From contig NZ_KV880637.1 of the NCBI RefSeq assembly GCF_001907695.1, positions 1 through 64,000 of the forward strand: a stretch of 64,000 nt of DNA. The letters are read 5' to 3'. This DNA comes from Thalassospira sp. TSL5-1 (lineage in GTDB: Bacteria > Pseudomonadota > Alphaproteobacteria > Rhodospirillales > Thalassospiraceae). The notes under the pieces were generated by a model. That model had not been told where the DNA came from, made no database searches, and saw only the letters and a list, made by a program, of their open reading frames with translations. Position 1 is the stretch's first letter, and each line of letters starts with the position of its first letter. A program made the position numbers and the translations under genes. Positions 24,356 to 33,309 of the stretch are shown here, piece by piece.

Positions 24356-25492
24356 TCACCTTAAAAGCGTGGCGGGATCGGTATCCCGCAAACGATGTAT
24401 CGCCAGGAGACAGGCGACAGCCGCGACAAGAAGCACTACCGTTGAGGACGAGGCGATGATGCTGAAGCGCAATTCGAAAGGAACCCGGTAAACAGCCGCC
24501 ATCAAGGCGATGGCCACGCTTAGAAACATGCTGATGACAAAGCCGAAAAGACCGACCCAGCCTGCCTGTTCGATGACGATGAAACGCAACCGGTCAAAGG
24601 GCACGCCTAGGGCTCTCAAGGTTGCATATTGCGGAACGGTTCCTGCCACGGCACTCATCAAGGTTTGGCTCGTTATCACGGCGCCGATCATGACGGCGAT
24701 CAATGTTGCGAAAATGAACGCAATTCCCGCACCTGAATCCATTAGCATGTACATCGTCGTCATCGATGCGAGTTCGTCGGCCGACCAGACCTCGAAGCGG
24801 CGTGTGTCGGAATCGCTGTTCAGTCGCGCCTGAATAGCGGGGCCATTGGTACCCGGCTTAAGGTCATAGAGGAAATAGGTGGCGCCGCTGTCGCCGGGCA
24901 GGCTTTGATCGAGATTTCGGGCGGTTTCCAGTGAGGCCACGACATTGACGCCTCCCAGGCCGCGAAGGCCGTCAATATAGCCGATGATCCGCACCGAGTG
25001 CAGGTTCACTTCGGCATAACTGCCCTTTTTCGCGGAAAGCTTCGATGCGTCCGCAATGTCAACGACAACCGTGCCGGGCTCGTTCAATTCGTTTCGAAGC
25101 GAACCGGGAATGATGCGCGCGAGCGCCTCGGCATCATTTGCGGTATCGATACCGAGCACCGTCACGCTAACACCGCCACCACCGTGCGTGCCTCTCCAGT
25201 CGCCGGAGCCGAACAGTATGGACTCCACATGCGAAATGGCCGGCTCGGCATAGAGATTTGTCGCCACACTCGCCGGGATCGTGCGCCCAAGATCGACGCT
25301 CTGTGTTCCGGGAAATCCCACCCAATATTGGGCGGTGGATTGCGTGACATAAAGACTATTGGCGCCCACAATGCCCAGCAACAACGCCCCTTGAACCGTC
25401 ATCAGGACGCCAGAGAAGGCGATCGCGATCGTTGCGGGTAAAAAACGGCGCCACTCGTGGATCAAAGTCTTGCGCGCAATCGAGACCGTCAT
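24356..25492 (-). CDS. ABC permease, FtsX/DevC type
   Basis: The 378-aa protein has one N-terminal membrane helix (about 20-42), a periplasmic domain of about 200 residues and three C-terminal helices (about 260-370), the DevC/MacB topology. FtsX-family features include MMGAVITSQTLMSAV-like sequence before the second helix and the LGVPFDRLRFIVIEQ cytoplasmic loop. It starts by ATGA overlap with the NodT gene. With the ATPase and membrane-fusion protein it forms a DevBCA-like tripartite pump. Confidence 0.88.
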   Translation of the reverse strand: MTVSIARKTLIHEWRRFLPATIAIAFSGVLMTVQGALLLGIVGANSLYVTQSTAQYWVGFPGTQSVDLGRTIPASVATNLYAEPAISHVESILFGSGDWRGTHGGGGVSVTVLGIDTANDAEALARIIPGSLRNELNEPGTVVVDIADASKLSAKKGSYAEVNLHSVRIIGYIDGLRGLGGVNVVASLETARNLDQSLPGDSGATYFLYDLKPGTNGPAIQARLNSDSDTRRFEVWSADELASMTTMYMLMDSGAGIAFIFATLIAVMIGAVITSQTLMSAVAGTVPQYATLRALGVPFDRLRFIVIEQAGWVGLFGFVISMFLSVAIALMAAVYRVPFELRFSIIASSSTVVLLVAAVACLLAIHRLRDTDPATLLR

Positions 25493-26904
25493 GAACCGTT
25501 TTTCCTCCGTTTATCAGGGGAGGTTGCGATATCCTGTGCTTCCGCGCTCAGACTTCCGCCCGTCGCTTTTGCAAAAACAATCAGTGCTTCCGCTTCGTCT
25601 TTGGTGGCATCGGTGAGTTGACGGCGGGTTTCCAGGGCTGCCAGTTGGCGGGCGACAAGGATGGATGGGTCCGACAGTCCTTCGCGGGATAGTAATTGAG
25701 CTTCAGCCGAGCCTTTTTCAGCCGTCGAGTAGGCTGATCTTGCACGCGCAGTTTCGAGCCGCGCGGTGAGAAGCGCGCGCAAGGCTGACGAAGCTTCGCC
25801 GTGAGCGACAAGTACCGTCTGTCGGTAGGCCGCGACGGCTTCACGCAATTGCGCTTTTTTCGCTTCCACGACATCCAGTCGTTTCCCGTAGTCGAAGAGG
25901 GGCATCTGTAATGACGGACCACCCATGATGCCAAAGATGGACCCGGAGACGGGCGACCCGATGCCAATCATTCCTGAAAGATGGAGTTTCGGATAAAGAT
26001 CGGACGTTGCAATTCCCACCTCGGCTCCCGCCTTGAGGACGGCGAATTCAGCCCTTCGGACATCCGGACGCTGGCGAAGCACATCGGCCGGGACCGCCTT
26101 GACCAGCACTTTGTCTGCGACGGGTTGCGGTTTGATTACTGACAGTGCTGCATCGTCTTCCGCTACGCCCTGAAGCACGGCAATGCGCTGGATTTCGTCT
26201 GCAATAGCATTGTCGAGAACACGCTTTTGTTGCGCCATCGCGGCACTAACGTCGGTCGCTGACTGTGCTTCGAGCATTGTCGCCAATCCGCTGCGGAACC
26301 GCACGGTCGCTATATCCCTGGCCTTTGCCTTGGCGGAGGAAAGGAGATCGGCATTTTGCCGCTGGTGCTGCAATGCCCTCAAGCGAATATAGCTTGTTGC
26401 GGCCTCCGCGATGACGGAGAGCTTTGCGGCATTGACGTCTTCGGCGGCCATGCGCCCATCCAGATCGGCGGATTTCTGGGCCAGTTTGTCTTGCCCGAAA
26501 AGAGCGATTTCCCATCCGGTTTCAAGATTGAGCTGGACTGGACGACGGGAAATGTCGTCTACCCTTGTGTTGCTGCTCGAAGCCGTTGCAGAACCCGAAA
26601 GGCCGACATTGGGCAGGAAGCCGGAAGATGCAGAGTGTGCAATGGCAGCCGCAGCCGCCAGTCGCTCGCGGGCCTGCGTGACGGTCAGATTCCCCCGCTG
26701 AACACGCGCCACGATGGCGTTGAGCTGGCGGTCATTGAACGCCAGCCACCACGCTTCGCTTTTTGAGTTGGGCCGCTGCCCGCCCATCAGCGAGAATTGC
26801 GGCGGTAACTCCGGCAGTGCAATGTCCGAAAAGGTCGAACCCCCTTGATAGCAGGACGATAGGAGCAGGGCCATGAAGACCCAGCGATACCGCTTCAAGA
26901 CCAC
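25489..26904 (-). CDS. NodT-family outer-membrane efflux lipoprotein
   Basis: Read from GTG 26904 the protein is about 471 aa. The open frame reaches ATG 26967, so the start is uncertain. GTG is preferred because it gives a compact lipoprotein signal (KRYRWVFMALLLSSC, lipobox LSSC). Two outer-membrane-efflux repeats follow (EAWWLAFNDRQLNAIV; VPADVLRQRPDVRRAE; GIATSDLYPKLHLSGMIG). It is a TolC-like trimeric channel. It overlaps the permease by 4 nt (ATGA), so it is dedicated to this operon and not to the type I exporter at 6-10 kb. Confidence 0.88.
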   Translation of the reverse strand: MVLKRYRWVFMALLLSSCYQGGSTFSDIALPELPPQFSLMGGQRPNSKSEAWWLAFNDRQLNAIVARVQRGNLTVTQARERLAAAAAIAHSASSGFLPNVGLSGSATASSSNTRVDDISRRPVQLNLETGWEIALFGQDKLAQKSADLDGRMAAEDVNAAKLSVIAEAATSYIRLRALQHQRQNADLLSSAKAKARDIATVRFRSGLATMLEAQSATDVSAAMAQQKRVLDNAIADEIQRIAVLQGVAEDDAALSVIKPQPVADKVLVKAVPADVLRQRPDVRRAEFAVLKAGAEVGIATSDLYPKLHLSGMIGIGSPVSGSIFGIMGGPSLQMPLFDYGKRLDVVEAKKAQLREAVAAYRQTVLVAHGEASSALRALLTARLETARARSAYSTAEKGSAEAQLLSREGLSDPSILVARQLAALETRRQLTDATKDEAEALIVFAKATGGSLSAEAQDIATSPDKRRKNGS

Positions 26905-27094
26905 ATAGCAATTTGACCCCGAAAGATCACACCAATCAAGATGCACCTTATTCATTTTGGACCACATGAAGCACGCACTACCCGGAAAAATCGTTGTTGA
27001 TCCTTATTGCCGGCCCCCGATCCGGCAATTCGAATGGATGCCGTCGCATTCATCACCTCTCCCAAGGTCATTGCAGGCTTCAGATTTAGCACCG

Positions 27095-27493
27095 TCACTG
27101 CGCAGATTTGCTCGGGGAAGCCGGTATCGACTTTTCGCCAGGTGCGGTTGACACGCACCAGGCGCCAGCAATAATCAGCGCGCTGCCGCCCAACTGGAGG
27201 CCGGAGACCTGTTCGGAATAGAAAAGCCATGCGCTTGCGAGCACGAAAACATAGCTGATCGCGGAAAGAGGAAACGCTTTCGACAGATCAATCCTTGCTA
27301 GGACACGTAGCCACAGGACGAAACAGACGATTTCGGCGATGATGGCGAGAATGAACCATGGGGATGAGACAAGTTCGATGATCCATGTGATGCCAAACTG
27401 GCCGGAAATATGGTCCGCGCTCTCTTTGAGAAAAATCTGCTGCAGCGTGTTCAAAAACGGGATGGAGAGCCAAAGCGTTGAGAGATCCTTCAT
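27095..27493 (-). CDS. SMR/EamA-like small membrane transporter, second of a pair
   Basis: The 132-aa protein has four predicted helices and the usual features of four-helix SMR-like proteins: a conserved Glu in the membrane (LAIIAEIVCFVLWL) and LARIDLSKAFPLSAISYVFV. The start at 27493 overlaps the acyltransferase stop by ATGA and has GGAGAAAC upstream. A second SMR-like gene stands two genes earlier. Such pairs (MdtIJ, ArnEF) form heterodimers that move polyamines or lipid-linked sugars, so this pair may export or flip a pathway intermediate. The partner and substrate are inferred. Confidence 0.75.
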   Translation of the reverse strand: MKDLSTLWLSIPFLNTLQQIFLKESADHISGQFGITWIIELVSSPWFILAIIAEIVCFVLWLRVLARIDLSKAFPLSAISYVFVLASAWLFYSEQVSGLQLGGSALIIAGAWCVSTAPGEKSIPASPSKSAQ

Positions 27494-28653
27494 TGTTTCT
27501 CCAATCCATCGGAGCTGAAAAGTGGGGAAATCCATTTCAGTACCCTGTGAAGAGCAGGGTTTTGGTGCCTGAAAAACATGGCGTTAGCCGTTAGCGTACT
27601 GCCGAGGCGGAGCTTGTTTTGGTAATAGGCCTGCCCGCTTTGATATCGGGTGAGCCCATGCTTGAGACAAAAGCGAAGATTTTCGAACCAGCTGAGATAA
27701 TAAAGGTTGTAAGGCTTGCCGCGGACGGCATCCATGCAGAAGAATTTATCGATGAGCAGATCGCGGTTGTGCAAAAGCAGATTGAAGGCAAGGATGTCGT
27801 CGCCAACGCGATAGACGGTGCAGAACGCATTTTCGGGCAAGTTTGACAGGATACCTGTGAAGTAGTCCGACGTCAGTTCTTCGAACTGCCATTCGCTTCG
27901 GTTACGGGTATCGTGGTAAAGTTCGAGAAAGCGGGGCAACATGTCGCCAAGTTCGGTGACCCTCTCCACTGTAACCTTGGAGGCTGCACGGCATTTGCGG
28001 CGCATGTCCTTGCGTGTCGAAGAAGACAATCTTGCGAGATAGGTGTCAATATCGGGAAAGTCGATGCGCAGCCATGCGGTTGGCAAGCCGGGCATGGTGA
28101 CGAACTTGCGTTTGTGGATTGCTGTCGAAAGTGCTCGCCCAAGAGGCATCGGCACGTCTTTCAGCGCGAACAGGCCATATCCTGACATGTGCGCCCATCG
28201 TTCCGTGCACTCCAGCAAATGGGCCATCACATCAGCTTCCCAACCGCCGGGAATATCCGGATGTATGCCGATGTTCGCGCACTCTGTACAGGGAGAGCCG
28301 ATACAGGCAAGCCGGAGCGATAAAAAGCGGGCGAATTTTTTGCGGATGCCTTCGACAAGGGACGTGAGCCGTCCTCTTTCCAGCGTCGTTTCCAGATGGT
28401 AATCGCATAGAAAAATCGGAGCGGCGGCCACGACGACCCCATAATAGCTGATCGTTGCATATCGCCATTCGAAACCGACAAGATTAGCCTGCTCGACTGC
28501 AAGCAAATAATCGTAGCGTTCTATATCTGCCTTAAAACACACATCCCAAGCATCCCTGTCGATGGTCGCAAGCGTGTCGTGGATCAGAAATTCGAGGTTT
28601 CGGGAATTGACACCCGCCCCGTCATCAATCTCAAATCGGGTTTCTAAAAGCAT
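27490..28653 (-). CDS. GNAT-type acyltransferase (BioF2 / FemAB-like)
   Basis: The 387-aa protein is a double-GNAT type of the BioF2-like acetyltransferase family. The C-terminal half carries SSSTRKDMRRKCRAA, FLELYHDTRNRSEW and the long strand-helix GDDILAFNLLLHNRDLLIDKFFCMD, typical of this fold. It should pass an acyl or aminoacyl group to an amine. It overlaps the hydrolase by 23 nt at its start and the SMR gene by 4 nt at its end. In this operon it probably acylates the amine made by the aminotransferase and ureohydrolase. That step is inference; the substrate cannot be read from the sequence. Confidence 0.7.
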   Translation of the reverse strand: MLLETRFEIDDGAGVNSRNLEFLIHDTLATIDRDAWDVCFKADIERYDYLLAVEQANLVGFEWRYATISYYGVVVAAAPIFLCDYHLETTLERGRLTSLVEGIRKKFARFLSLRLACIGSPCTECANIGIHPDIPGGWEADVMAHLLECTERWAHMSGYGLFALKDVPMPLGRALSTAIHKRKFVTMPGLPTAWLRIDFPDIDTYLARLSSSTRKDMRRKCRAASKVTVERVTELGDMLPRFLELYHDTRNRSEWQFEELTSDYFTGILSNLPENAFCTVYRVGDDILAFNLLLHNRDLLIDKFFCMDAVRGKPYNLYYLSWFENLRFCLKHGLTRYQSGQAYYQNKLRLGSTLTANAMFFRHQNPALHRVLKWISPLFSSDGLEKQ

Positions 28654-29536
28654 GTTTCGTCTCGAAAAACTGTGCGGAGAGATCGGCGACCTTGCGATGC
28701 TCTCTGTCCACGTGGATCATGTGATAGCTGTTGTTCAACCAGTACAGCGCTTTTGGTCCGCCAAGCTTTGCGGCGATGTAGCGGGCATGGTCTGGGCCAC
28801 TGAGATCATCTTTGGTTGAATGGATGATGAGGGATGGAGTGGTGATCGCAGGCAGATGCTTTTTGAGATGACGGCTGAGCCGGTTCATTTCGATGAGGCC
28901 GCGGCCGGGGAAATGGCTGAGAACGCCTTCGTTTTCCATTCCTGCAATGATGCGCCTCAGGCGTTCGTCCTTGATGCCAAGGGAAGGCGTTTCGCTGAAG
29001 TTGAGGCGATCGATGAAGGGTATCATCCTGATCCATCTGATGTGCGGTGAGAGGATCGCGTAATAGCGAGGAACATTCCAGCCGTCGAAGTGAAAGCAGG
29101 GGGAATAGAGGGCGACGGACTGGATCGGGGATGATTTCATATGCGATGCGAGAAGTGTCAGCTTGCCACCAACGCAGATGCCAGCGGCATAGACGGTATC
29201 GCTGCGTGTTGCCAGCCAGTCGGCTGCAGTTGCGATGCTGTCAAGCCAGTCTTCGAAGCGGGAACGCCGCAAGGCTGCTTCCCCACGCCCGTGCCCGGCG
29301 AGCAGGGGAGCAAAAACCGAATACCCCCTGCGCCTGAACTGCCGCGCCACCAGACGCATTTCGGCAGGGGCGCCACTCATGCCATGCACGAGCATGACGG
29401 CCTTACCGTTCGTACCCTCTTCGAAAAAAGACAGGCCATCATTTGACGGGTTGAACACTGGCATTTTTTCTTCTGCCGAGGCGGTGAGTAAAGAGCGCGC
29501 AAAGCCGGATTGAGAGTCAGCGAAAGAAAACGTCAT
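28631..29536 (-). CDS. Alpha/beta hydrolase with Cys nucleophile
   Basis: The 301-aa protein starts at 29536 in an ATGA overlap with the SMR gene. It has an oxyanion strand MLVHGMSGAPAEM (about 47), a nucleophile elbow AAGICVGGKL (about 117-126) with Cys in place of Ser (G-I-C-V-G), an acid in IIHSTKDDLSGPDH and a His in NNSYHMIHVD. A Cys in the elbow is seen in dienelactone hydrolases and some thioesterases or transferases. The rest resembles carboxylesterase/lysophospholipase proteins. It may cleave or transfer an acyl thioester for the neighbouring acyltransferase. The function is inferred. Confidence 0.75.
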   Translation of the reverse strand: MTFSFADSQSGFARSLLTASAEEKMPVFNPSNDGLSFFEEGTNGKAVMLVHGMSGAPAEMRLVARQFRRRGYSVFAPLLAGHGRGEAALRRSRFEDWLDSIATAADWLATRSDTVYAAGICVGGKLTLLASHMKSSPIQSVALYSPCFHFDGWNVPRYYAILSPHIRWIRMIPFIDRLNFSETPSLGIKDERLRRIIAGMENEGVLSHFPGRGLIEMNRLSRHLKKHLPAITTPSLIIHSTKDDLSGPDHARYIAAKLGGPKALYWLNNSYHMIHVDREHRKVADLSAQFFETKHAFRNPI

Positions 29537-29883
29537 AATCCTGATACTCCCACGCAGATGACGCCGCCCGATACCAGCGCAACACCGATGGAATGCCGCA
29601 GACTGATGGTTTCCCCAAACAGAATGGCCCCGAAAATAGTGATAACGGCATAGCTCGAGGCCATCAGCGGGAATGCGATGGAAAGCGCAACATGCGCAAG
29701 GACATAGGTCCAGGCGACGAGCTCTACGCCCCAGAACACGATCCCGGTTAACGTCCATGGATGCAGATAAATGTTGCCCCTGTCTTTGGCGGAGGCGAAT
29801 TTGAAGCAGATTTCCCTGCCGGCCTCCGTCAGCACGCAGAACAGAATGAGAGCAAGCATTGTTTTATTGAGCCCGTCCGTCAT
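29533..29883 (-). CDS. SMR/EamA-like small membrane transporter, first of a pair
   Basis: The 116-aa protein has four helices (about 8-28, 42-64, 66-86, 93-114). A membrane Glu in LTEAGREICFKF and SIAFPLMASSYAVITIFGAILFGETIS match the SMR-like pattern. It is joined by ATGA overlaps to the ureohydrolase-like gene before it and the hydrolase gene after it. The second SMR-like gene of the operon (27095-27493) is its likely heterodimer partner. Confidence 0.78.
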   Translation of the reverse strand: MTDGLNKTMLALILFCVLTEAGREICFKFASAKDRGNIYLHPWTLTGIVFWGVELVAWTYVLAHVALSIAFPLMASSYAVITIFGAILFGETISLRHSIGVALVSGGVICVGVSGL

Positions 29884-30830
29884 GCCAGTATTTCCGAAAA
29901 CGACCTTAAAAGAGTAAGGTTGGTAAGGGTGTTGCGATCTCGGGTCATCACCGCATCTGGGGCGCTTAGAGGCTGGTCGATCAAGATTTCCCCCTGCTTC
30001 AGAAGTCGTGTGAGCAGGGGGCCGCTATAGATCGGTGACGAATAATCACCGATGACATCCGCCCCTACGATGCGGTGTCTTAAAGCGATGTCGTTTAACA
30101 GCTCAAGGATCGCAGAAAGCCGTAATTGGCCCTGATCCCAATTGGTGATGGCATCGTCCAGAGACAGGCAATCCTTGTCGATTGTGATGTAGACATTGGA
30201 CGTGAATATCCTCGACAGCAGGTGCTCCCTGAATGCTGTCAGCCCCATCTTTTTCATGGTCGACCAGATGAGATGGCCGCCCGATTGGGTGTAGCTGGCA
30301 CTCTCGCTATAGTCGTGTTTGACGCGGCTGGGCAGGTGGTCGTAAGGGTAGAGCTCAACCTTGCCGTTGGCCAGATTATCCAGGTTCGCTCTTTTTCGCT
30401 CTGGCGATTGCAGGTCCCCGCTGCACACACCAAGCGTGATGATTTTTTGAACGTTTCTATGTTTCGCGACCTCGTTGACCCATGAGCCGCAATGGACACC
30501 ATTGTCGAAATTGACCCAGTCTGGATGGTTGTCGATATGGATGACCGTCAAAGGTCCATCGAAGCTTTCTGCCGCTTCGGCAATCAGCAGGGCTGAGACA
30601 TGATGAAAGTCGCCCGATCCGAGAAAACACAGTCGGGGGGACGGGGACACGCCGGCGGGGCGTGCTACACTGGGTTTTAACAGACCGAGCGACTCTCTCC
30701 TGCTCCAGAGACGAACAGCGCTTCCACAGCGTCGTTCGTCAACCTCGCGCGCGTTCACCGAAAGTGCCGCATCAACAAAGGTTGGCTGCAGAAGCAGGGC
30801 ATCGTCGAGATGGAGCAGAAGTGTGTCCAC
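29880..30830 (-). CDS. Arginase/ureohydrolase-like protein
   Basis: The 316-aa protein carries the metal-site order of the ureohydrolase fold: GSGDFHHVS (about 92), IHIDNHPDW (about 117; the D-x-H-x-D motif) and YITIDKDCL (about 216; D-x-D). Its N-terminal 80 residues do not match arginase or agmatinase and may bind a different ligand. The fold removes urea from guanidino groups or hydrolyses related C-N bonds using two Mn ions. It begins 4 nt after the aminotransferase and ends in an ATGA overlap with the SMR gene. It could free an amine from a guanidino precursor in the proposed pathway. A non-guanidino deacylase role is also possible. Confidence 0.7.
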   Translation of the reverse strand: MDTLLLHLDDALLLQPTFVDAALSVNAREVDERRCGSAVRLWSRRESLGLLKPSVARPAGVSPSPRLCFLGSGDFHHVSALLIAEAAESFDGPLTVIHIDNHPDWVNFDNGVHCGSWVNEVAKHRNVQKIITLGVCSGDLQSPERKRANLDNLANGKVELYPYDHLPSRVKHDYSESASYTQSGGHLIWSTMKKMGLTAFREHLLSRIFTSNVYITIDKDCLSLDDAITNWDQGQLRLSAILELLNDIALRHRIVGADVIGDYSSPIYSGPLLTRLLKQGEILIDQPLSAPDAVMTRDRNTLTNLTLLRSFSEILA

Positions 30831-30834
30831 GAGA

Positions 30835-32247
30835 TTACCTCCGTTCGGCGCGGGTCAGAAGCTGGTCAAGCAGCGCGATTGCCAGATTGATCTCGTCGAA
30901 AGAGATGTTGAGGTTTGGCGCGAACGTGATGACGTTCTTGTGGTAACCACCGACATCAAGCACCAGGCCGTATTTGCGCCCGTTCACGACCATGTCGCCC
31001 TTCATGCCCTCATCGGACATCCAGTCGAGTGTGGCCTTGTCAGGCGTGAAGCTGTCGTCGCGGCAAATTTCCATCCGAAGTGCAAGGCCGAGCCCATCCA
31101 CTTCGCCGACGATCGCGTGTTTGCGCTGCAACTGCTGCAGACCATCGAGGAAGACGGCGCCCTTCGCCATGACACTGGCGCCGATATTCTCTTCTTCAGC
31201 CATTTTGAGTGTTTCGAGGGCGACGGCCGTTCCCATCGGGTTGCTGGCGAAGGTGGAGTGTGTGGAGCCGGGTGGGAAAATCCCGGGGTTGATCATCTCC
31301 TCGCGCGCCCATATGCCGGACAGCGGGTTGAGACCGTTGGTGATTGCCTTGCCGAACACCAGAATATCAGGGGAAACGCCGAAATGTTCGATCGACCAGA
31401 GTTTACCGGTGCGATAAACGCCCATCTGGATTTCATCGACGACAAGAAGAATGCCGTGCTCATCTAGCACTTTCTTCAACTCGACGAAAAAGTTCATTGG
31501 CGGAATAACGTAGCCGCCGGTGCCCTGGATCGGCTCGATGTAGAAGGCCGCATATTCGGATTTTCCGGCTTTCGGATCCCAGACGCCGTTATATTCGCTT
31601 TCAAAAAGGCGGGCGAACTTCTGGACGCAATAGTGACCGTATTCCTCTTTCGACATGCCCTTCGGGCCGCGAAAGTGATATGGAAATTCGATGAATTGTG
31701 CGCGTTCACCAAAATGGCCGTAACGGCGGCGGTAACGGTAGGAAGAGGTGATGGAGGTGGCGCCGAGGGTGCGACCATGATACCCCCCCTCGAAAGCAAA
31801 CATCATGCTTTTGCCGCCCGAATAGTTCCGGACAAGTTTCAGCGAGTCCTCGACGGCCTGCGAACCGCCGACATTGAAATGCACGCGACCCTTGCAGCCA
31901 AACTTTCTTTCCGCGTCCTGGGCAATCATCGTCGCCAGTTCGACCTTCTCGCGATGGAGATATTGCGAAGCGACCTGTGGCAGGGTATCGAGCTGGCGAT
32001 GGGCTGCAGCATTAAGGCGGGGGTTGCGGTACCCGAAATTAACAGCAGAGTACCACATCTGTAGATCGAGGAAGGCTGTACCTGTCTCGTCATACATGAA
32101 AGATCCGTCACAACCGGTGAAAAATTTGGGATGATCGGTGTAGTGGACGGTGTCGCCGTGGGAGCAATAGATGTCCTCAAGGTGACGGAGTTCGTCTTCG
32201 GATGTAATGTCGTCATGGCCGTCAATCGGCTTGATAAGTGAATGCAC
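30835..32247 (-). CDS. PLP-dependent class III aminotransferase
   Basis: The 470-aa protein has the class III pattern. The cofactor pocket has GGSQAVEDSLKLVRNYSG (about 127) and FEGGYHGRTLGA (about 151). The Asp-Glu in LLVVDEIQMGVYRTG (about 270) is followed by the PLP-binding Lys in ILVFGKAITNGLNPLSG (about 300). Members move amino groups between diamines or omega-amino acids and 2-oxoacids. It lies 4 nt from the ureohydrolase-like gene and 14 nt after the HAD gene, so it is near the head of the operon. It probably makes or uses a terminal amine. It is not close enough in sequence to name as ornithine, diaminobutyrate or 4-aminobutyrate aminotransferase by eye. Confidence 0.85.
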   Translation of the reverse strand: MHSLIKPIDGHDDITSEDELRHLEDIYCSHGDTVHYTDHPKFFTGCDGSFMYDETGTAFLDLQMWYSAVNFGYRNPRLNAAAHRQLDTLPQVASQYLHREKVELATMIAQDAERKFGCKGRVHFNVGGSQAVEDSLKLVRNYSGGKSMMFAFEGGYHGRTLGATSITSSYRYRRRYGHFGERAQFIEFPYHFRGPKGMSKEEYGHYCVQKFARLFESEYNGVWDPKAGKSEYAAFYIEPIQGTGGYVIPPMNFFVELKKVLDEHGILLVVDEIQMGVYRTGKLWSIEHFGVSPDILVFGKAITNGLNPLSGIWAREEMINPGIFPPGSTHSTFASNPMGTAVALETLKMAEEENIGASVMAKGAVFLDGLQQLQRKHAIVGEVDGLGLALRMEICRDDSFTPDKATLDWMSDEGMKGDMVVNGRKYGLVLDVGGYHKNVITFAPNLNISFDEINLAIALLDQLLTRAERR

Positions 32248-32261
32248 TTTCTTGTTCCTGA

Positions 32262-32969
32262 TCAGGCAGTTTTTGAAAGGTGAGAACCCACGCCGTGGGC
32301 GGTGTAGATGTGCTGAAGCTGTGCGGCGGCTTCAGCTTGGACATCTTTGAAAGTCGTGTAGGAAACGAACGGAATGGAATTGCCGGTGCAATGCGTGGCG
32401 AGTTTGTGCTTGGCGAAAAGCAGGTCCGCCTGTGCCGAGACGCAAAAATCGCTTCGCCCGTCGCCGACATAGATGTGGGGTATGTTCGATGCTACGACGG
32501 CGCATTTGCAGACCCCGGATCCAGCGTGGCAGGCGGACTGCATAAACGGTGCTTCCAGTTGGTAATGGACGCGGTTTTCGGTTTTTTCGATACAGAGGCG
32601 ATTGGCAATAATGTCGAGACGGCCAAGGCCATGATTGGACAAGACGCGGTGAATGAAGCGATCGACGCCGTCGCTGACGACGGTTACGGGGATCGAATTT
32701 TTCGAGCACCAGCGGACGAATTCAGGGAATTCAGGATCGATTTCGACCGTGTCGAGAAATTCATCTATTTGGTTCATGGCCGCTTGGATGAGTGTGATTT
32801 GTGCACTCATGCATTGTCGCGCGTCGATCCGTCCTGCTTCCCAGGCCTGCTCTATGTCGCGCCACTCCGGCGCGGCAAACCGCTCGAGAACGGCATCCGT
32901 CACGTCGATCGTAGCGATCGTGCCATCAAAATCGCAATAGGCGTGCATCAGCGCACCATCTCTGTACAT
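32262..32969 (-). CDS. HAD-family phosphatase (PSP / MtnX-like)
   Basis: The 235-aa protein has HAD motif I at YCDFDGTIATIDVTD (about 11-25), motif II at VTVVSDGVDRF (about 97), a Lys in motif III region and motif IV YVGDGRSDFCVS (about 182). This is the phosphoserine phosphatase/MtnX subgroup. M8 (32948) is an equally good start. It heads the operon and should remove a phosphate from a small metabolite. Four Cys (CHAGSGVCKC) in the middle are unusual and could bind a metal. Confidence 0.8.
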   Translation of the reverse strand: MYRDGALMHAYCDFDGTIATIDVTDAVLERFAAPEWRDIEQAWEAGRIDARQCMSAQITLIQAAMNQIDEFLDTVEIDPEFPEFVRWCSKNSIPVTVVSDGVDRFIHRVLSNHGLGRLDIIANRLCIEKTENRVHYQLEAPFMQSACHAGSGVCKCAVVASNIPHIYVGDGRSDFCVSAQADLLFAKHKLATHCTGNSIPFVSYTTFKDVQAEAAAQLQHIYTAHGVGSHLSKTA

Positions 32970-33309
32970 GCGACGCTGGAATGCCCGGAAACGCGAAATG
33001 TGTGGCGATGAATAGCCAAATGGCCAAACCCTGCTGAAATATCCGCCCTATAAAAAGAGGATTTCATCGGCGATTGGTCAGTTTTTGATTTTTTCATGTT
33101 TGAAAAGCTCTCCGTCAAATCCAGCGCGTCGGGAAACGGAACGGTTCTGCTTGCCGAGGCCGAGCTGGCGGAAAGAGAAATACGCCGCGTCTGTCGAGAA
33201 AACGTCGAGAAAATCTTCATATTCGGTGGAGCGGGGATATGTCGGCAATGTCACCGATTAACGCGCAAGGATAAGTTGTCCTAACTGCGAGCAGAATATC
33301 GAAGCCGGG
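32970..33309. other. Leader of the eleven-gene operon
   Basis: No firm gene is seen. Minus-strand sequence near 33040-33110 is AT-rich and is the likely promoter region of the operon. Short frames on both strands (plus strand 33096-33284; minus strand 32948-33220) lack recognisable features. Confidence 0.35.

Noticed and set aside
25489..26904. NodT protein as the missing outer-membrane partner of the RTX type I exporter
   Set aside because: Its ATGA overlap ties it to the FtsX-type pump, and it lies in a different island 16 kb away.
30823..31467. 214-codon plus-strand frame opposite the aminotransferase
   Set aside because: Antisense to a gene with all class III aminotransferase motifs.
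33096..33284. Small plus-strand frame between the operon head and the response-regulator relic
   Set aside because: No ribosome site and no recognisable features; probably chance reading in the operon leader.
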